Positions 39,417 through 50,059 of a DNA stretch of 64,000 nt are shown one piece after another. Within the stretch, counting starts at the first letter, position 1, and each line of letters opens with the position of its first letter. The translations under genes and the position numbers were made by a program. The notes under the pieces were generated by a model, which did not search any database, was not told the origin of the DNA, and was given only the letters and a program-made list of their open reading frames with translations. The stretch comes from Runella sp. (GTDB lineage Bacteria > Bacteroidota > Bacteroidia > Cytophagales > Spirosomataceae), in contig JALQYJ010000001.1 of NCBI GenBank assembly GCA_023254175.1, positions 24,861 to 88,860 on the forward strand. Reading direction: 5' to 3'.

Positions 39417-41327
39417 TTATTTTAATAAATTAGCTATTTTGTCTAATGCTAAAATGGAGAAAATCGGTTCACCTGTTGGGGTGTAATTGGGATTCGAGGA
39501 AACAAAAAGTTGGTTGATGAGCCGCTCCATTTCGTCAGACGAAAGACGAACCAAATGCCGCGAAGCAAAGCGTTTGGCTAAAGTGCGAGCTGTGGTCTCG
39601 GTGCGATTTAGCTCTAAATCTGCATAACTTTGCCGAAGCTGCTCGGTCAATTCTTCAAAAATCTTTTGGGCGTCTTCCGCAGGGAAATCGGTTGGCATAC
39701 TTCGTACAATCAGGGTGTCAGGCCCTAATGAATCAAAGTCAAAGCCTAAGGCCAAGATTTCATCGCGCATTTCCAGTACAAGCGGAACGTCAGCAACGGG
39801 CAGTTGAACCGTAATTGGAAACAATAGCTGCTGGGAAACCGCAGTTTGAGATTCCAATTGTTTCAGATAACGGTCGTAAAGCACACGTTCATAGGCTGCC
39901 CGCTGATCGATGAGCATCATGCCAGACTTGACCGATGAAACAATGTAACGATTCTGAATTTGAACAGCCAAACGGCGATTTTGGAGTTCTTCATCTTCTT
40001 TGATTTGGACGTCATTGGCGCGGCTTCCAAGCGTGGGGCTCGGGGTTGGGACAAATTCGTCTTCTTCTCCCAAATCGAGCGTGACTTGAGCTGGCGTAGG
40101 GTCTGTTTTCTGGAATCCCTCAAATAATTTATCCCAATTAGCTAGGTTTGATTCTTCCCTGGGCGATTTACTCGCAGGAGGGTAAGAAGCACTGAAAGGA
40201 CTTTCACTGTTATTACTTCCTATGCCTGCACTGTTCTCCCGAGAAGACGGCATTGACAATGGCTTGGTGGGCGTAGAACGTGATGGCAACGGACGCAGAA
40301 AATTGACGTTGGAGTCAAAATCAATGGAGTGCGAGAGATGGTTGACACTGATGGCTTTTCTGACAGCAGCCATCAATAGGGCATACACCGACCGCTCGTC
40401 GTCAAATTTGATTTCGGTTTTGGTCGGGTGAATATTGATGTCAATGTGCGACGGGTCGAGGTCGAGGTGAAGAACGTAGAAAGGGTGACTTCCTTCGTTG
40501 ATGGTTCCTTCGTAAGCCGATAACACCGCATGGTGTAAATAATTGTGTTTAATAAAACGGTCGTTGACAAAAAAGAACTGTTCTCCTCTCGTCTTACGGG
40601 CAAATTCAGGCTTGCCAATGTAACCTTTTACGGTTACAAAAGGAGTTTCTTCTTGGCAACTAAGGATATTTTCTCGATAGTTTTTGCCAAACATATCTAC
40701 AATACGTCGGCTGATTTTTCCTGAGTACAGGTTGTAAATCTCGGTGTCGTTGTGGTAGAGTGATAAACTCACTTCAGGATGAGCAAGTGCAACCCGTTGA
40801 AACTCATCGAGGATGTGCCGCATCTCTACGGAGTTGGTTTTGAGAAAGTTGCGGCGTGCAGGTACGTTGAAAAATAAATTTTTTACTAAAATATTGGTTC
40901 CAGGTAAACACGCCACCAACTCTTGCGACCTCAAGTCAGAGCCCTCAATACGAAGTAAAACGCCAATTTCGTCGGCAGCGCGACGGGTACGCATCTCGAC
41001 CTGAGCTACCGCTGCAATAGAAGCCAATGCTTCACCGCGAAAGCCCATTGTACGGATTCGGAAGAGGTCGTCAGCAGTGCGTATTTTGGACGTAGCGTGT
41101 CGTTCAAAACTCATGCGGGCGTCAGTTTCGGACATGCCAACACCATCGTCTATGATTTGAATGAGTGTGCGCCCCGCATCACGAATGATTACTTGTATAT
41201 TTTTGGCCTGTGCGTCAATAGCATTTTCTAACAGTTCTTTCACCACAGAAGCAGGCCGCTGTACAACCTCACCCGCAGCAATTTGGTTAGCAATAGCATC
41301 AGGAAGCAGGCGAATTATATCTTGCAT
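39417..41327 (-). CDS. mutL: DNA mismatch repair protein MutL
   Basis: IRLLPDAIANQIAAGEVVQRPASVVKELLENAIDA, TMGFRGEALASIAAVA, NIHPTKTEIKF. Confidence 0.97.
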   Translation of the reverse strand: MQDIIRLLPDAIANQIAAGEVVQRPASVVKELLENAIDAQAKNIQVIIRDAGRTLIQIIDDGVGMSETDARMSFERHATSKIRTADDLFRIRTMGFRGEALASIAAVAQVEMRTRRAADEIGVLLRIEGSDLRSQELVACLPGTNILVKNLFFNVPARRNFLKTNSVEMRHILDEFQRVALAHPEVSLSLYHNDTEIYNLYSGKISRRIVDMFGKNYRENILSCQEETPFVTVKGYIGKPEFARKTRGEQFFFVNDRFIKHNYLHHAVLSAYEGTINEGSHPFYVLHLDLDPSHIDINIHPTKTEIKFDDERSVYALLMAAVRKAISVNHLSHSIDFDSNVNFLRPLPSRSTPTKPLSMPSSRENSAGIGSNNSESPFSASYPPASKSPREESNLANWDKLFEGFQKTDPTPAQVTLDLGEEDEFVPTPSPTLGSRANDVQIKEDEELQNRRLAVQIQNRYIVSSVKSGMMLIDQRAAYERVLYDRYLKQLESQTAVSQQLLFPITVQLPVADVPLVLEMRDEILALGFDFDSLGPDTLIVRSMPTDFPAEDAQKIFEELTEQLRQSYADLELNRTETTARTLAKRFASRHLVRLSSDEMERLINQLFVSSNPNYTPTGEPIFSILALDKIANLLK

Positions 41328-41623
41328 ATCGAATGTAGACTTTCAAGAATTAGATAACAAAATAACAGCTGTAAAACGTTTACTAGATGCCATTTTGTTA
41401 AAAAAATATATCTTAAAAAAACAAATCAAATAAAATGCTGGTTTTTATCATTATAAAAATAAATATTTAAACTTTATATAGGTAATAGTTTGTGATGTTA
41501 CACCCGTTTCTAAGAAAAAGCTATCCTGTAAAAAGTTTGGCACACTGTTTGTAAAGGGCTCAAATATAGATTCTTGATGACCTCTTTGTTAAACAGTTGT
41601 TCAACATTTAATGACCTTTTGAA

Positions 41624-41800
41624 ATGAAAAAGCCTAACCTGCATTTAGTTTTTCAATGGCTTATTTTTCTGCCAGTTATCTTGCCTTTGTGTATTATTTT
41701 TGGGGCTATCCAAGGGGTAATCAACACAGTGGAGCAGATGGCACTTCAAATGTGGGCTGATGCTTCAACCATTGACAAAGTCGAGCCATCAGAGTTATGA
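41624..41800 (+). CDS. 58-aa single-TM small protein (absent from ORF track)
   Basis: Direct translation: MKKPNLHLVFQWLIFLPVILPLCIIFGAIQGVINTVEQMALQMWADASTIDKVEPSEL*. Confidence 0.55.
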   Translation: MKKPNLHLVFQWLIFLPVILPLCIIFGAIQGVINTVEQMALQMWADASTIDKVEPSEL

Positions 41801-42100
41801 TTTTTTTTTGGAAAAAAGGGATTTAATGCGTTGAAACATCTTTTTCTCGAAATGCCAAAAGAACTGGTGTTGACCAAAAACCCAGCCGTATATCAATAGT
41901 ATAATTTGGTACAAAGGCAAAATAATAAAAATGTTGAAGCACCAAACTGCCCAAGCTGCTTCAATACTTAACCATTTGACCATCCAACGCTTGGTGTACA
42001 TGACCGTAAAACCAGTACATGCAAACACAAGCAGGATAACCATTACTTGCCATCCGCTAGTCACATTCCACCGTTTCTTTAGTTTGTCTATCCAACTCAT
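41795..42100 (-). CDS. Small membrane protein, DUF6787-like
   Basis: MSWIDKLKKRWNVTSGWQVMVILLVFACTGFTVMYTKRW; family name from memory. Confidence 0.7.
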   Translation of the reverse strand: MSWIDKLKKRWNVTSGWQVMVILLVFACTGFTVMYTKRWMVKWLSIEAAWAVWCFNIFIILPLYQIILLIYGWVFGQHQFFWHFEKKMFQRIKSLFSKKKS

Positions 42101-42167
42101 TGAACTATCACGTGTTGAGTAATGGAAGGTTTCGTTTTTGTTATTAGATTAAGAGCTTTTCTAGTGC

Positions 42168-42896
42168 TTACTCGTACAAAAACTCCAAGTGCTCAGGGCC
42201 TATTTCCTCTGGGTCAAGCGACAAAAACTCTTCCCAAAACGGGTCATTGGGCAGGGCAGCTCGGCAAAGTATCGACTCCTTTTTGACAGGATGAACAAAA
42301 AATAATCGACGAGCGTGAAGGTTAATACTTCCGTCGTTGTTGGCACGCGCATAACCATATTTTAAATCTCCTCGAATAGGAGAACCCATCGTTGCTAACT
42401 GCACCCTAATTTGGTGCGGGCGGCCAGTAATGGGGGTTACTTCTAATAAAAAATGCTTGTTGATTTCTCCCAGAACCCGATAATGAAGTTCGGCTTTTTG
42501 TGCATTAGGCACGGGCGTCTCGTAGGCAGTAACGAAGTTTTTTGCTTCGTCTTTTACCAACCAATTGGTTAATTTATCTTGGTTTTTGGGAGGGCGGCGG
42601 CGAACTACGGCCCAATAGGTCTTTTGAACCTCCCGTTTACGAAAAATATCATTCATACGTTCAAGCCCTTTCGAGGTTCGTGCAAAAACCACAAGCCCGC
42701 TTACAGGACGGTCGAGGCGATGAACGGTTCCTAGAAAAACCTCTCCTGGTTTTTCGTATCTTTCCTTGATATAATCCTTCACCAACTCCAACAAAGGCAC
42801 ATCGCCTGTTGCGTCGCCCTGAACGAGCACGCCCGCGGCCTTATTGACAATGATGAGGTGGTTGTCTTCGTATATGACATGAAATGGCTTGGCCAT
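42168..42896 (-). CDS. RluA-family pseudouridine synthase
   Basis: NHLIIVNKAAGVLVQGD, GTVHRLDRPVSGLVVFARTSKG, GRPHQIRVQLATMGSPIRGDLKYG. Confidence 0.94.
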   Translation of the reverse strand: MAKPFHVIYEDNHLIIVNKAAGVLVQGDATGDVPLLELVKDYIKERYEKPGEVFLGTVHRLDRPVSGLVVFARTSKGLERMNDIFRKREVQKTYWAVVRRRPPKNQDKLTNWLVKDEAKNFVTAYETPVPNAQKAELHYRVLGEINKHFLLEVTPITGRPHQIRVQLATMGSPIRGDLKYGYARANNDGSINLHARRLFFVHPVKKESILCRAALPNDPFWEEFLSLDPEEIGPEHLEFLYE

Positions 42897-42950
42897 TGAG
42901 ATAAAGCGTTTGTGTTAATTAACGGTAACGGATTAGTGCGGATGATAGTT

Positions 42951-43775
42951 TCAATACGACTCTTTTTCGTTAGGGAAATCATTGGATTTTACATCCTTTA
43001 CATAGTTCTGAACAGCATCAGTCATAATACCGTGCAAGTCGGCATAACGGCGTAAAAAGCGGGGCTTAAACTCCTTCGTGATGCCCAATAAATCGTGTAA
43101 AACAAGAATTTGTCCATCGGCGTGGGGGCCTGCTCCAATCCCAATGGTTGGGATACTCACACTTTGAGATACTTTTTGAGTGAGGGCTGCAGGAATTTTT
43201 TCTAATACCATTCCAAAACACCCTATTTCGTCGAGCATTTGAGCATCTTGAAGGAGCTTTTCGGCTTCGGTTTCTTCTTTGGCTCGCACTGTATAGGTGC
43301 CAAACTTGTAAATAGATTGAGGGGTAAGTCCCAAATGCCCCATTACAGGTACGCCTGCGCTAAGGATACGCGTAATAGAGTCTTTGATTTCGATACCCCC
43401 TTCAACTTTGACTGCATGAGCCCCCGATTCTTTCATAATTCGAATGGCGGAGTCAAGGGCGGCGCGTGAGTTCCCTTGGTACGAACCAAAAGGTAAATCG
43501 ACCACCACAAAAGCACGTTTTACGGCCCTGACTACGGCTTGGGCGTGATAAATCATTTGGTCGAGGGTAATCGGTAAGGTTGTTTCGTGGCCTGCGATGA
43601 CATTGGAGGCGGAGTCACCCACTAAAATAATGTCAATACCAGCGGCGTCGACGATACGCGCCATTGAATAATCGTAAGCAGTGAGGGCAGAGATTTTCTC
43701 GCCTCGGTGCTTCATTTCTTGTATGATGTGGGTCGTTACCCGTTTTACTTCGGTAGAAGATAACTGAGTTGACAT
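42951..43775 (-). CDS. panB: 3-methyl-2-oxobutanoate hydroxymethyltransferase
   Basis: [86 protein letters not shown]. Confidence 0.96.
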   Translation of the reverse strand: MSTQLSSTEVKRVTTHIIQEMKHRGEKISALTAYDYSMARIVDAAGIDIILVGDSASNVIAGHETTLPITLDQMIYHAQAVVRAVKRAFVVVDLPFGSYQGNSRAALDSAIRIMKESGAHAVKVEGGIEIKDSITRILSAGVPVMGHLGLTPQSIYKFGTYTVRAKEETEAEKLLQDAQMLDEIGCFGMVLEKIPAALTQKVSQSVSIPTIGIGAGPHADGQILVLHDLLGITKEFKPRFLRRYADLHGIMTDAVQNYVKDVKSNDFPNEKESY

Positions 43776-43832
43776 AGGTAGGATTTTTGGGAGCAATTAG
43801 TAGCGTAGTTACTCCATTTTCATTTTATGTTT

Positions 43833-45215
43833 CTAGCGAGGATGAAGCCACGTTTCAGGATTGAGGCGGTTGGCTTTGTTTTTATTTTCTTTCCAAATTT
43901 GAAAATTAAGCTCAGATACACCTTCTCCGTCGGTAGCCACAACCCCAATAACATCACGAGCTTTCAAACGCTGTCCTGGTTGGACACTGACACTTTTTAA
44001 TTTAGCATAAACGGTATAGTAGTCACCATGTTGAACAAATACAAAGTTTTTCATGATGGTAGGGTCATTACTTACTTGCATAACCACCCCATCGTATACT
44101 GCATGGACAGCACTTCCTGCTTTGGTCTGAATATCAATGCCGTAGTTTTCTTGGTTTACGTTCTTCATAATTTCTTTGGTACCAAAATCATCCGAAATAA
44201 ACCCAGGGACAGGCCAAGGTAGTCGACCACGGTTGGCAGCAAAGGAGGAGGCAAGTTTTATTTCAGCTTCGTTCATTCCACTTTCATTTATTTCTTCCTC
44301 TTCCATTTCTTTTTGGAGTTCAGGTTTGTTTTCGGGCTCGGCCTTAGCTACCTCGTTGTTGTCGAGTGGTTTTTCGGCGGGCTTAGTTCGGGTAGTCGCT
44401 TCGCGTTCGGCTCGTTCTGCTTTGTCTCGGTTGGCTCGTTCGCGGATAGCGGCCCGGGCTCGTTCGCGGCGCTCTTCGATTTCGCGCTGAATGATGCGTG
44501 TTAAGGCATTTTCCAACTGTTTGTTTGCTTTTCGTACTTCAGACACTTCAGCGATAATTTCTTTTTCGCGACCGCTCAATTCTTTTACTACTTTATCTTT
44601 TTCTCCCTTTAACTGTTCTAAGCTTTTGCTCTCCGCAATTCGTGATTGAAGGGCGTTGACTTGGTCTTTCTTTTTATTCGAAATACTTTTTGTTTTGACA
44701 ATCATCAATGACTGCACTTTTTTCATTTCTTTGACTTGCTTCTGGCGCTCGTCGGTGTATTGTTTTAAGTATTTGTACCGAATTAAAAACTGGTTAAAGT
44801 TAGGAGCTGAAAACAAAAAGCTAAGTTCGTTAAGGCTATTGTTGCGTTTGGAGGCATTATAAATCATTTTTGCATACTCCTCACGCAGTTTTTTTAGGTC
44901 TTGGTCAAGTTCTAGCTTGGCCTTTTCGAGTTCGCTCAATTCGTTATCCATCAACTTCAAGTCTTCATTGATGAGTTCAATTTTTCGGTTTTGGGCGTTG
45001 ATTTGTTGCTTAATGACCTTTAATTGCCCCAAACTCGCCCTTTTTTGCTCGGTGGTTTGTTTCAAAACCCCTTGGAGTTCTTGTAGGCGGTCGAGGTTTT
45101 CGCGTTTTTCTTTTTCTAATTGTTGGCGACTTTTTTGAGCAAAGACTTGAAGGCTTGTTGCAACTAACCCAATAATAAGAACAAAAATAAAGCGTATTTG
45201 GTAAATGGCATTCAT
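43833..45215 (-). CDS. M23 family metallopeptidase, murein hydrolase activator EnvC-like
   Basis: Signal peptide, long coiled coil, C-terminal LytM-like domain (YGIDIQTKAGSAVHAVYDGVVMQVSN...VQHGDYYTVYAKL). Confidence 0.9.
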   Translation of the reverse strand: MNAIYQIRFIFVLIIGLVATSLQVFAQKSRQQLEKEKRENLDRLQELQGVLKQTTEQKRASLGQLKVIKQQINAQNRKIELINEDLKLMDNELSELEKAKLELDQDLKKLREEYAKMIYNASKRNNSLNELSFLFSAPNFNQFLIRYKYLKQYTDERQKQVKEMKKVQSLMIVKTKSISNKKKDQVNALQSRIAESKSLEQLKGEKDKVVKELSGREKEIIAEVSEVRKANKQLENALTRIIQREIEERRERARAAIRERANRDKAERAEREATTRTKPAEKPLDNNEVAKAEPENKPELQKEMEEEEINESGMNEAEIKLASSFAANRGRLPWPVPGFISDDFGTKEIMKNVNQENYGIDIQTKAGSAVHAVYDGVVMQVSNDPTIMKNFVFVQHGDYYTVYAKLKSVSVQPGQRLKARDVIGVVATDGEGVSELNFQIWKENKNKANRLNPETWLHPR

Positions 45216-45272
45216 ACAATTTGTTGTCAAAATAAAAGCAGCTTTTGGTAGAGAATAGGCTGCTATCTAATT

Positions 45273-46127
45273 CTAATTTCGTTCGTATTTAGCAGGAATA
45301 CTGAACGGAAATGTAAGTGGCTTTTCGCTCAACTCCACTTTTTGGTGTTTGATTCGAAACACTGTTTGGTATCGTTGTTGGTCTTTTTTTGATTCATAAG
45401 CCAGTTCAATCAAACTTGTGTAGGGAAAGAGGTAATTGTTAAGTTGGGTAAAATCTTCGTAGTCGAGCGTAAGCGAATTTTTGGTGGGTTGCTCGGTCAC
45501 CAAGAGTTTTTTTAGACGACGATTTTGTTCGCCAATGTAATTTTCAAGAGATATTTTACCTTCATCTTGGCGAAGCATAAAATAGTCTTTTTCCTTTTTA
45601 AACCGTTGACCCACTTTTTTTGGAATAGGCATATTACCTACCAAAATGGATTGAATAAGGTCAAAACTGAGTTGGAAATTAAAGTTGTGACTCAAAGCCG
45701 TGAAGTCGTAGAGGTACACCTTTTTGTTGTAGCGGTCTATGATTTTGATGGAATCTCGCGTAATTAATCCACGAACTACTTCGATAGGTCCTTTAGAAAC
45801 TTGTAACCATAACAGGCTGTCTTTGCGCATCCGGATGTTGACACTGGCGTCGTCAATTTCTTGGTCTTTACTCTTAAAAGAGATTTTAGATTTTGCACTC
45901 AAGTATTGAAAATCAACATTCTCGATGCTTACTTTAATATCTTCTGGTTCTGCAACGGCCTTTACAGCCACGGCAGTGTCCTTTTTAGGTTGAACTAAGG
46001 TATCAACTTTTACTACAGCAATGCTGTCGGTAGGGGTAGCTAGCTGGCTTCTTTGGCGCTGCCGATGGCACGACGACAAGCCTGCAAAAAGCGTTATTCC
46101 CACAAAAAACAACCAATGGAGTTTCAT
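45273..46127 (-). CDS. DUF4292-type lipoprotein
   Basis: Lipobox LSSCHRQRQ; VDFQYLSAKSKISFKSKDQEIDDASVNIRMRKDSLLWLQVS; DUF number from memory. Confidence 0.78.
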   Translation of the reverse strand: MKLHWLFFVGITLFAGLSSCHRQRQRSQLATPTDSIAVVKVDTLVQPKKDTAVAVKAVAEPEDIKVSIENVDFQYLSAKSKISFKSKDQEIDDASVNIRMRKDSLLWLQVSKGPIEVVRGLITRDSIKIIDRYNKKVYLYDFTALSHNFNFQLSFDLIQSILVGNMPIPKKVGQRFKKEKDYFMLRQDEGKISLENYIGEQNRRLKKLLVTEQPTKNSLTLDYEDFTQLNNYLFPYTSLIELAYESKKDQQRYQTVFRIKHQKVELSEKPLTFPFSIPAKYERN

Positions 46128-46137
46128 TCTTTTGCGT

Positions 46138-47853
46138 TTATTCAATCAACTGTCCTGTTGCAATTTTTTTATCTATCTGTTGGCTGTTTTCTCCCATGCT
46201 CTTCGCTTTTTTCCATTGTTCTATGGCTTTTTCTTTTTCACCCATTTGAAACAATGTATCGCCATAATGCTCGAGAATGGTACCACTCACGTTTTTCCCT
46301 GTAGCAATGGCTTTTTCGAGGTAAGTACGGGCATTTTTGTAGTCTTTCATGACGTATAACACCCAAGCGTATGTGTCGAGGTAAGTGGCATTGTTGGGGT
46401 GGCGCTCAGCTACACTGGCCGACATTTCTTTGGCACGTTCGAGTTTATCTTTTCGAAGCGATAAGAAATAACTGTAATTGTTGAGAACATGGTCGTTTTT
46501 AGGCTCAAGTTTGAGGGCAGTCTCGTACGATTCGTCTGACTTAGCGTGCTCACCAAGTCCGTGGTAAGCATCGCCAAGCTGAGCCAAAATGGCCCCTTGC
46601 AGTTCTTTGTTTTCGCTCGTTAATTTTTGGGCTTCTTCCAAAGCATCGACAGCTTGTTGGTACTGTTTTTTGACCAAATGTGCTGATCCGTTGGAGTACC
46701 AGAAAAGCCCTTGATTCGGGAAAGTTTCAATGGCTCGTTCGGAGTGGGCAATGAGGCTATCCAATTGATTCAAATCACTGTCTAATTGAAGCACTGCCCC
46801 CCACACTTCGTACATCGACGGGTTTATTCGAGCCGCTTTCATGTAGGCATCACGCGCTTCTGCTTTCCGGTCTGCCTTGGCAAGCAGGTCGGCATACACT
46901 ACATATCCACGGATGTCTTTGGGGTGAGCTTTGACAATTTCTGCCGCTCGATTGAGCACCTCTTGACGTGTGACATCGTCTTTAGCTTCGCGCAAAAGCC
47001 CCACCAACGCTTGCATTTTGGTATCAATGTCGGCATTGGGGTTATTAAACATTTGTCCCATTTGCCGGTCGGCGGCCTTGTTGTCTCCATTTTGGCGCAA
47101 AAGTTCTGCCAACATGATGCGGGCGTCGCCTTGGTCAGGATTGATTTTAAGGGCTTTTTCGAGTTGCTCTTGTGCTTCTTTAGGACGTTTACCCATGATA
47201 AGTAACTGCGCTAATTCCACGACATATTGCGCCTCAGTAGGCTCGGCATTTATAAGCTTTTGGGCTTCGTCGATGGCCTTGGCAGGTTTATCGAGTTTGA
47301 GATAAATCCGTTGTTTTTGATGGATTAGATCCTCGTCAATACCCAGAGATTTTTCGACGTCGTCGTACGCTTTGAGGGCTTCTTCGTACTTTTCATCCAA
47401 AATATACACGGCCGCAAGTTCGAGCCCGTACTCGGCGTTTTCGTCGCTCTTACGAATTATTTCTTTGTACAATTCTGCCGCTTTACTGTATTTGCGTTGT
47501 TGGGTAAATACTTCTGCCAACTGAATAGTATAAAAGGTATTTGCAGGTTCTAGCTGAGTGGCTTTTTGGGCATAAATAGCGGCTTCATCCAGGCGCTCAC
47601 GTTTCAGGAGTGTGCGAGCTAACTCGTAATTTATAGCGGGGATGTTAGGGCTTATTTTAAGGGCAAGCCGCAAGACGCTGTCCGCACGTTGGTATTCTTC
47701 CATCGCAGCGAACTTCATGCCGTCGGCAAGCAAAGACTCTAATTCATATCGTTGCGATTTTTGGGTGTCGGTTTCGCCGACAAGTTTGTTTTTTTGAGCC
47801 ATTGCAAACTGACTCAAAAAAAGGAGTACCCAGAGAAGGGATGGATTTTTCAT
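46138..47853 (-). CDS. Tetratricopeptide repeat protein
   Basis: Signal peptide and many TPR units (e.g. AKSDESYETALKLEPKNDHVLNNYSYFLSLR). Confidence 0.93.
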   Translation of the reverse strand: MKNPSLLWVLLFLSQFAMAQKNKLVGETDTQKSQRYELESLLADGMKFAAMEEYQRADSVLRLALKISPNIPAINYELARTLLKRERLDEAAIYAQKATQLEPANTFYTIQLAEVFTQQRKYSKAAELYKEIIRKSDENAEYGLELAAVYILDEKYEEALKAYDDVEKSLGIDEDLIHQKQRIYLKLDKPAKAIDEAQKLINAEPTEAQYVVELAQLLIMGKRPKEAQEQLEKALKINPDQGDARIMLAELLRQNGDNKAADRQMGQMFNNPNADIDTKMQALVGLLREAKDDVTRQEVLNRAAEIVKAHPKDIRGYVVYADLLAKADRKAEARDAYMKAARINPSMYEVWGAVLQLDSDLNQLDSLIAHSERAIETFPNQGLFWYSNGSAHLVKKQYQQAVDALEEAQKLTSENKELQGAILAQLGDAYHGLGEHAKSDESYETALKLEPKNDHVLNNYSYFLSLRKDKLERAKEMSASVAERHPNNATYLDTYAWVLYVMKDYKNARTYLEKAIATGKNVSGTILEHYGDTLFQMGEKEKAIEQWKKAKSMGENSQQIDKKIATGQLIE

Positions 47854-47969
47854 TGATTAAGAGAATCTCGTTGGCTGGTGCTCTTTAAGGCTAAATCTAT
47901 CATAAAAAACGAGATAAACGAAGCAAAATTGGAAGAATTTAGCCGTTTTACCAAAATTTATAAAAAACC

Positions 47970-47996
47970 TACCCCAAAATAGATGTTTTAGGGGTA
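47970..47996 (-). terminator. Terminator hairpin containing the xth stop codon
   Basis: Minus strand TACCCC-TAAAACATCTATTTT-GGGGTA followed by GGTTTTTTATAAA; TAA stop at 47988-47990. Confidence 0.7.
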
Positions 47997-48758
47997 AGCG
48001 ATTTCAAGCCAGACAGGGCAATGGTCTGAGTGTATCGCATCGGCCAATTGGCGACAAGCTACGATTTTGTCCTTGAGATTGCTACTAACAGACTGGTAAT
48101 CAATGCGCCATCCTTTATTGTTGCCGCGTGCGCCTGCTCGGTAACTCCACCAACTGTATTCGACCAAGTCGGGATTGGCATGGCGAAAAGCGTCTGTAAA
48201 TCCACTTTCAAACCATTTGGTCATCCAAGCACGTTCTTCCGGCAAAAAGCCAGTGGTGTTTTTGTTGCGAACAGGGTCATGGATGTCGATTTCTTGGTGG
48301 GCAATGTTATAATCTCCCACAACAACTAGGTGCTGACCTGTCTGACGAAGCGTCTGAATCCATTCGTAAAAATCCTCCAAAAAACGCATTTTGACGTCCT
48401 GACGTTCGTCCCCACTCGTTCCTGACGGAAAATAAGCATTCACGACAGTCAACTCTCCAAAATCAGCCCGAACGACGCGCCCTTCGTAATCATACAGTTC
48501 CATGCCACAGCCATGCACGCAGCGGTCGGCGGGAGTTTTGGCAAACATAGCTACTCCACTGTAGCCTTTTTTTTGAGCGGCGTTCCAGCCTACAAGTTGA
48601 TAACCAAGGGCTTTAAACTCAAGTAAACTCACTTGGTCGAGGGTAGCTTTTACTTCTTGAAAACAAAGAATATCAAAAGGCTTATCAGCGAGCCACTCGG
48701 TAAGGCCATTGCGCATGGCAGCTCGGAGGCCATTGACGTTGTAGGTAAGAATTTGCAT
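47988..48758 (-). CDS. xth: Exodeoxyribonuclease III
   Basis: MQILTYNVNGLRAAMRNGLTEWL, ILCFQEVKATLDQV, NAYFPSGTSGDERQDVKMRFL, VGDYNIAHQEIDIHDP, RIDYQSVS, SDHCPVWLEI. Confidence 0.95.
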   Translation of the reverse strand: MQILTYNVNGLRAAMRNGLTEWLADKPFDILCFQEVKATLDQVSLLEFKALGYQLVGWNAAQKKGYSGVAMFAKTPADRCVHGCGMELYDYEGRVVRADFGELTVVNAYFPSGTSGDERQDVKMRFLEDFYEWIQTLRQTGQHLVVVGDYNIAHQEIDIHDPVRNKNTTGFLPEERAWMTKWFESGFTDAFRHANPDLVEYSWWSYRAGARGNNKGWRIDYQSVSSNLKDKIVACRQLADAIHSDHCPVWLEIAYP

Positions 48759-48786
48759 AGGAGGAATGAAAATAGGCCACAAATAT

Positions 48787-48817
48787 AAAGAGCGCACCCC
48801 AACGAGATGCGCTCTTT
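48787..48817 (-). terminator. Terminator of nucleoside symporter gene
   Basis: AAAGAGCGCA ... TGCGCTCTTT, 10-bp stem. Confidence 0.75.
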
Positions 48818-48856
48818 ACTAGATTCTTTTGGGGAATGAGCTAGACCTTCGTTTAT

Positions 48857-50059
48857 TTAGTGTGAGATGGCTGCGTTTTTGTCGGTTTTGTCACTGAAGA
48901 AAATCAGGAACAATACAAGTACACCCGCTGCAATACCTGCGGGAACTGTCCAAACGCTCAACCAGTTAGTGACGTTTTCGGCAGTAGTGTTGTTGGCAAG
49001 CACTTGTCCGCCTAACCATGAGCCAATGCCCATCCCGATGCCGTAGGTCGCTAAGGTGATAAGCCCCTGCGCTTGCGACTTGATACGCTCACCTGCTTTG
49101 GTATCAGTGTAAATTTGTCCAGTCACAAAGAAAAAGTCGAAACAAACACCGTGGAGTAAAATAGCAGCATACAGCATCCATTCGCTGGTATCGGCATCGC
49201 CATATCCAAAGCAAAGGAAACGAATAATCCAAGAAATGAGTCCAACGGCAAGCATCCATTTTACGCCCAAACGGCTAAAGGCCAACGGAATAAGAAGCAT
49301 GAAGCCTACTTCCGATACTTGACCTAATGACATTTTGTTTTCAACAAACTCCATGCCCGATGCCCGTAATGATGGGTTCGCAAAGGCATAATAAAACGAT
49401 AATGGAATACAGATAGCGACCGAAGAAATAAAGAAAATGCTAAACGAACGGTCTTTGAACAACGAGAAAGCATCGGCACCGATAATTTGGCCAATGTTAA
49501 CAGGCCCTGTAGCGCGTGGTGGGGTGTTGGGAAGGGTAAAAGCCAACAAGCCAAGTACTAAGGACGTTCCCATTGCGATTTGGAATATAGTGACTTTATC
49601 TCCTACGTTTAAGAATCCGATGAGGTTAGTAACCGCAATCCAGGCGACTGTTCCCATCACCCGAATGGTAGGAAAATCTTTCTCTGGCGATTCGATTTGC
49701 CGCATTGAAATAGACGTAGTGAGGGCAATGCAAGGAGCAAAACACAAACAATACAATAAAATAAACCAGAAAAAATTACCAGCATCGGTTATTTGCGAAA
49801 GCACAAATAAAAGTCCAGCCCCGACAAGGTTGAGAACGCCAAGTACTTTTTGAGCCGCAAAATATCGGTCGGCTACGGCACCAATAAAAGGTGAAATAAT
49901 CATAGCAATAGAGAATGCAGTGTAGGCATTGCCGATTTGGTCGCCCGTGGCATTGAGCTGTTTACCAAGATAAACACTCATTTGACCGTACCACGCTCCC
50001 CACGTAAAGAATTGGAGGAACATCATGAGCATTAGTTGTATCCGAACCGAAGATTTCAT
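48857..50059 (-). CDS. MFS transporter, nucleoside:H+ symporter-like
   Basis: FTWGAWYGQMSVYLGKQLNATGDQIGNAYTAFSIAMIISPFIGAVADRYF; 12 TM. Confidence 0.87.
   Translation of the reverse strand: MKSSVRIQLMLMMFLQFFTWGAWYGQMSVYLGKQLNATGDQIGNAYTAFSIAMIISPFIGAVADRYFAAQKVLGVLNLVGAGLLFVLSQITDAGNFFWFILLYCLCFAPCIALTTSISMRQIESPEKDFPTIRVMGTVAWIAVTNLIGFLNVGDKVTIFQIAMGTSLVLGLLAFTLPNTPPRATGPVNIGQIIGADAFSLFKDRSFSIFFISSVAICIPLSFYYAFANPSLRASGMEFVENKMSLGQVSEVGFMLLIPLAFSRLGVKWMLAVGLISWIIRFLCFGYGDADTSEWMLYAAILLHGVCFDFFFVTGQIYTDTKAGERIKSQAQGLITLATYGIGMGIGSWLGGQVLANNTTAENVTNWLSVWTVPAGIAAGVLVLFLIFFSDKTDKNAAISH

Noticed and set aside
48794-48804. GCACCCCAACG shared with the 26621-26630 hairpin arm
   Set aside because: Short GC-rich match in a loop rather than a stem; likely coincidence.
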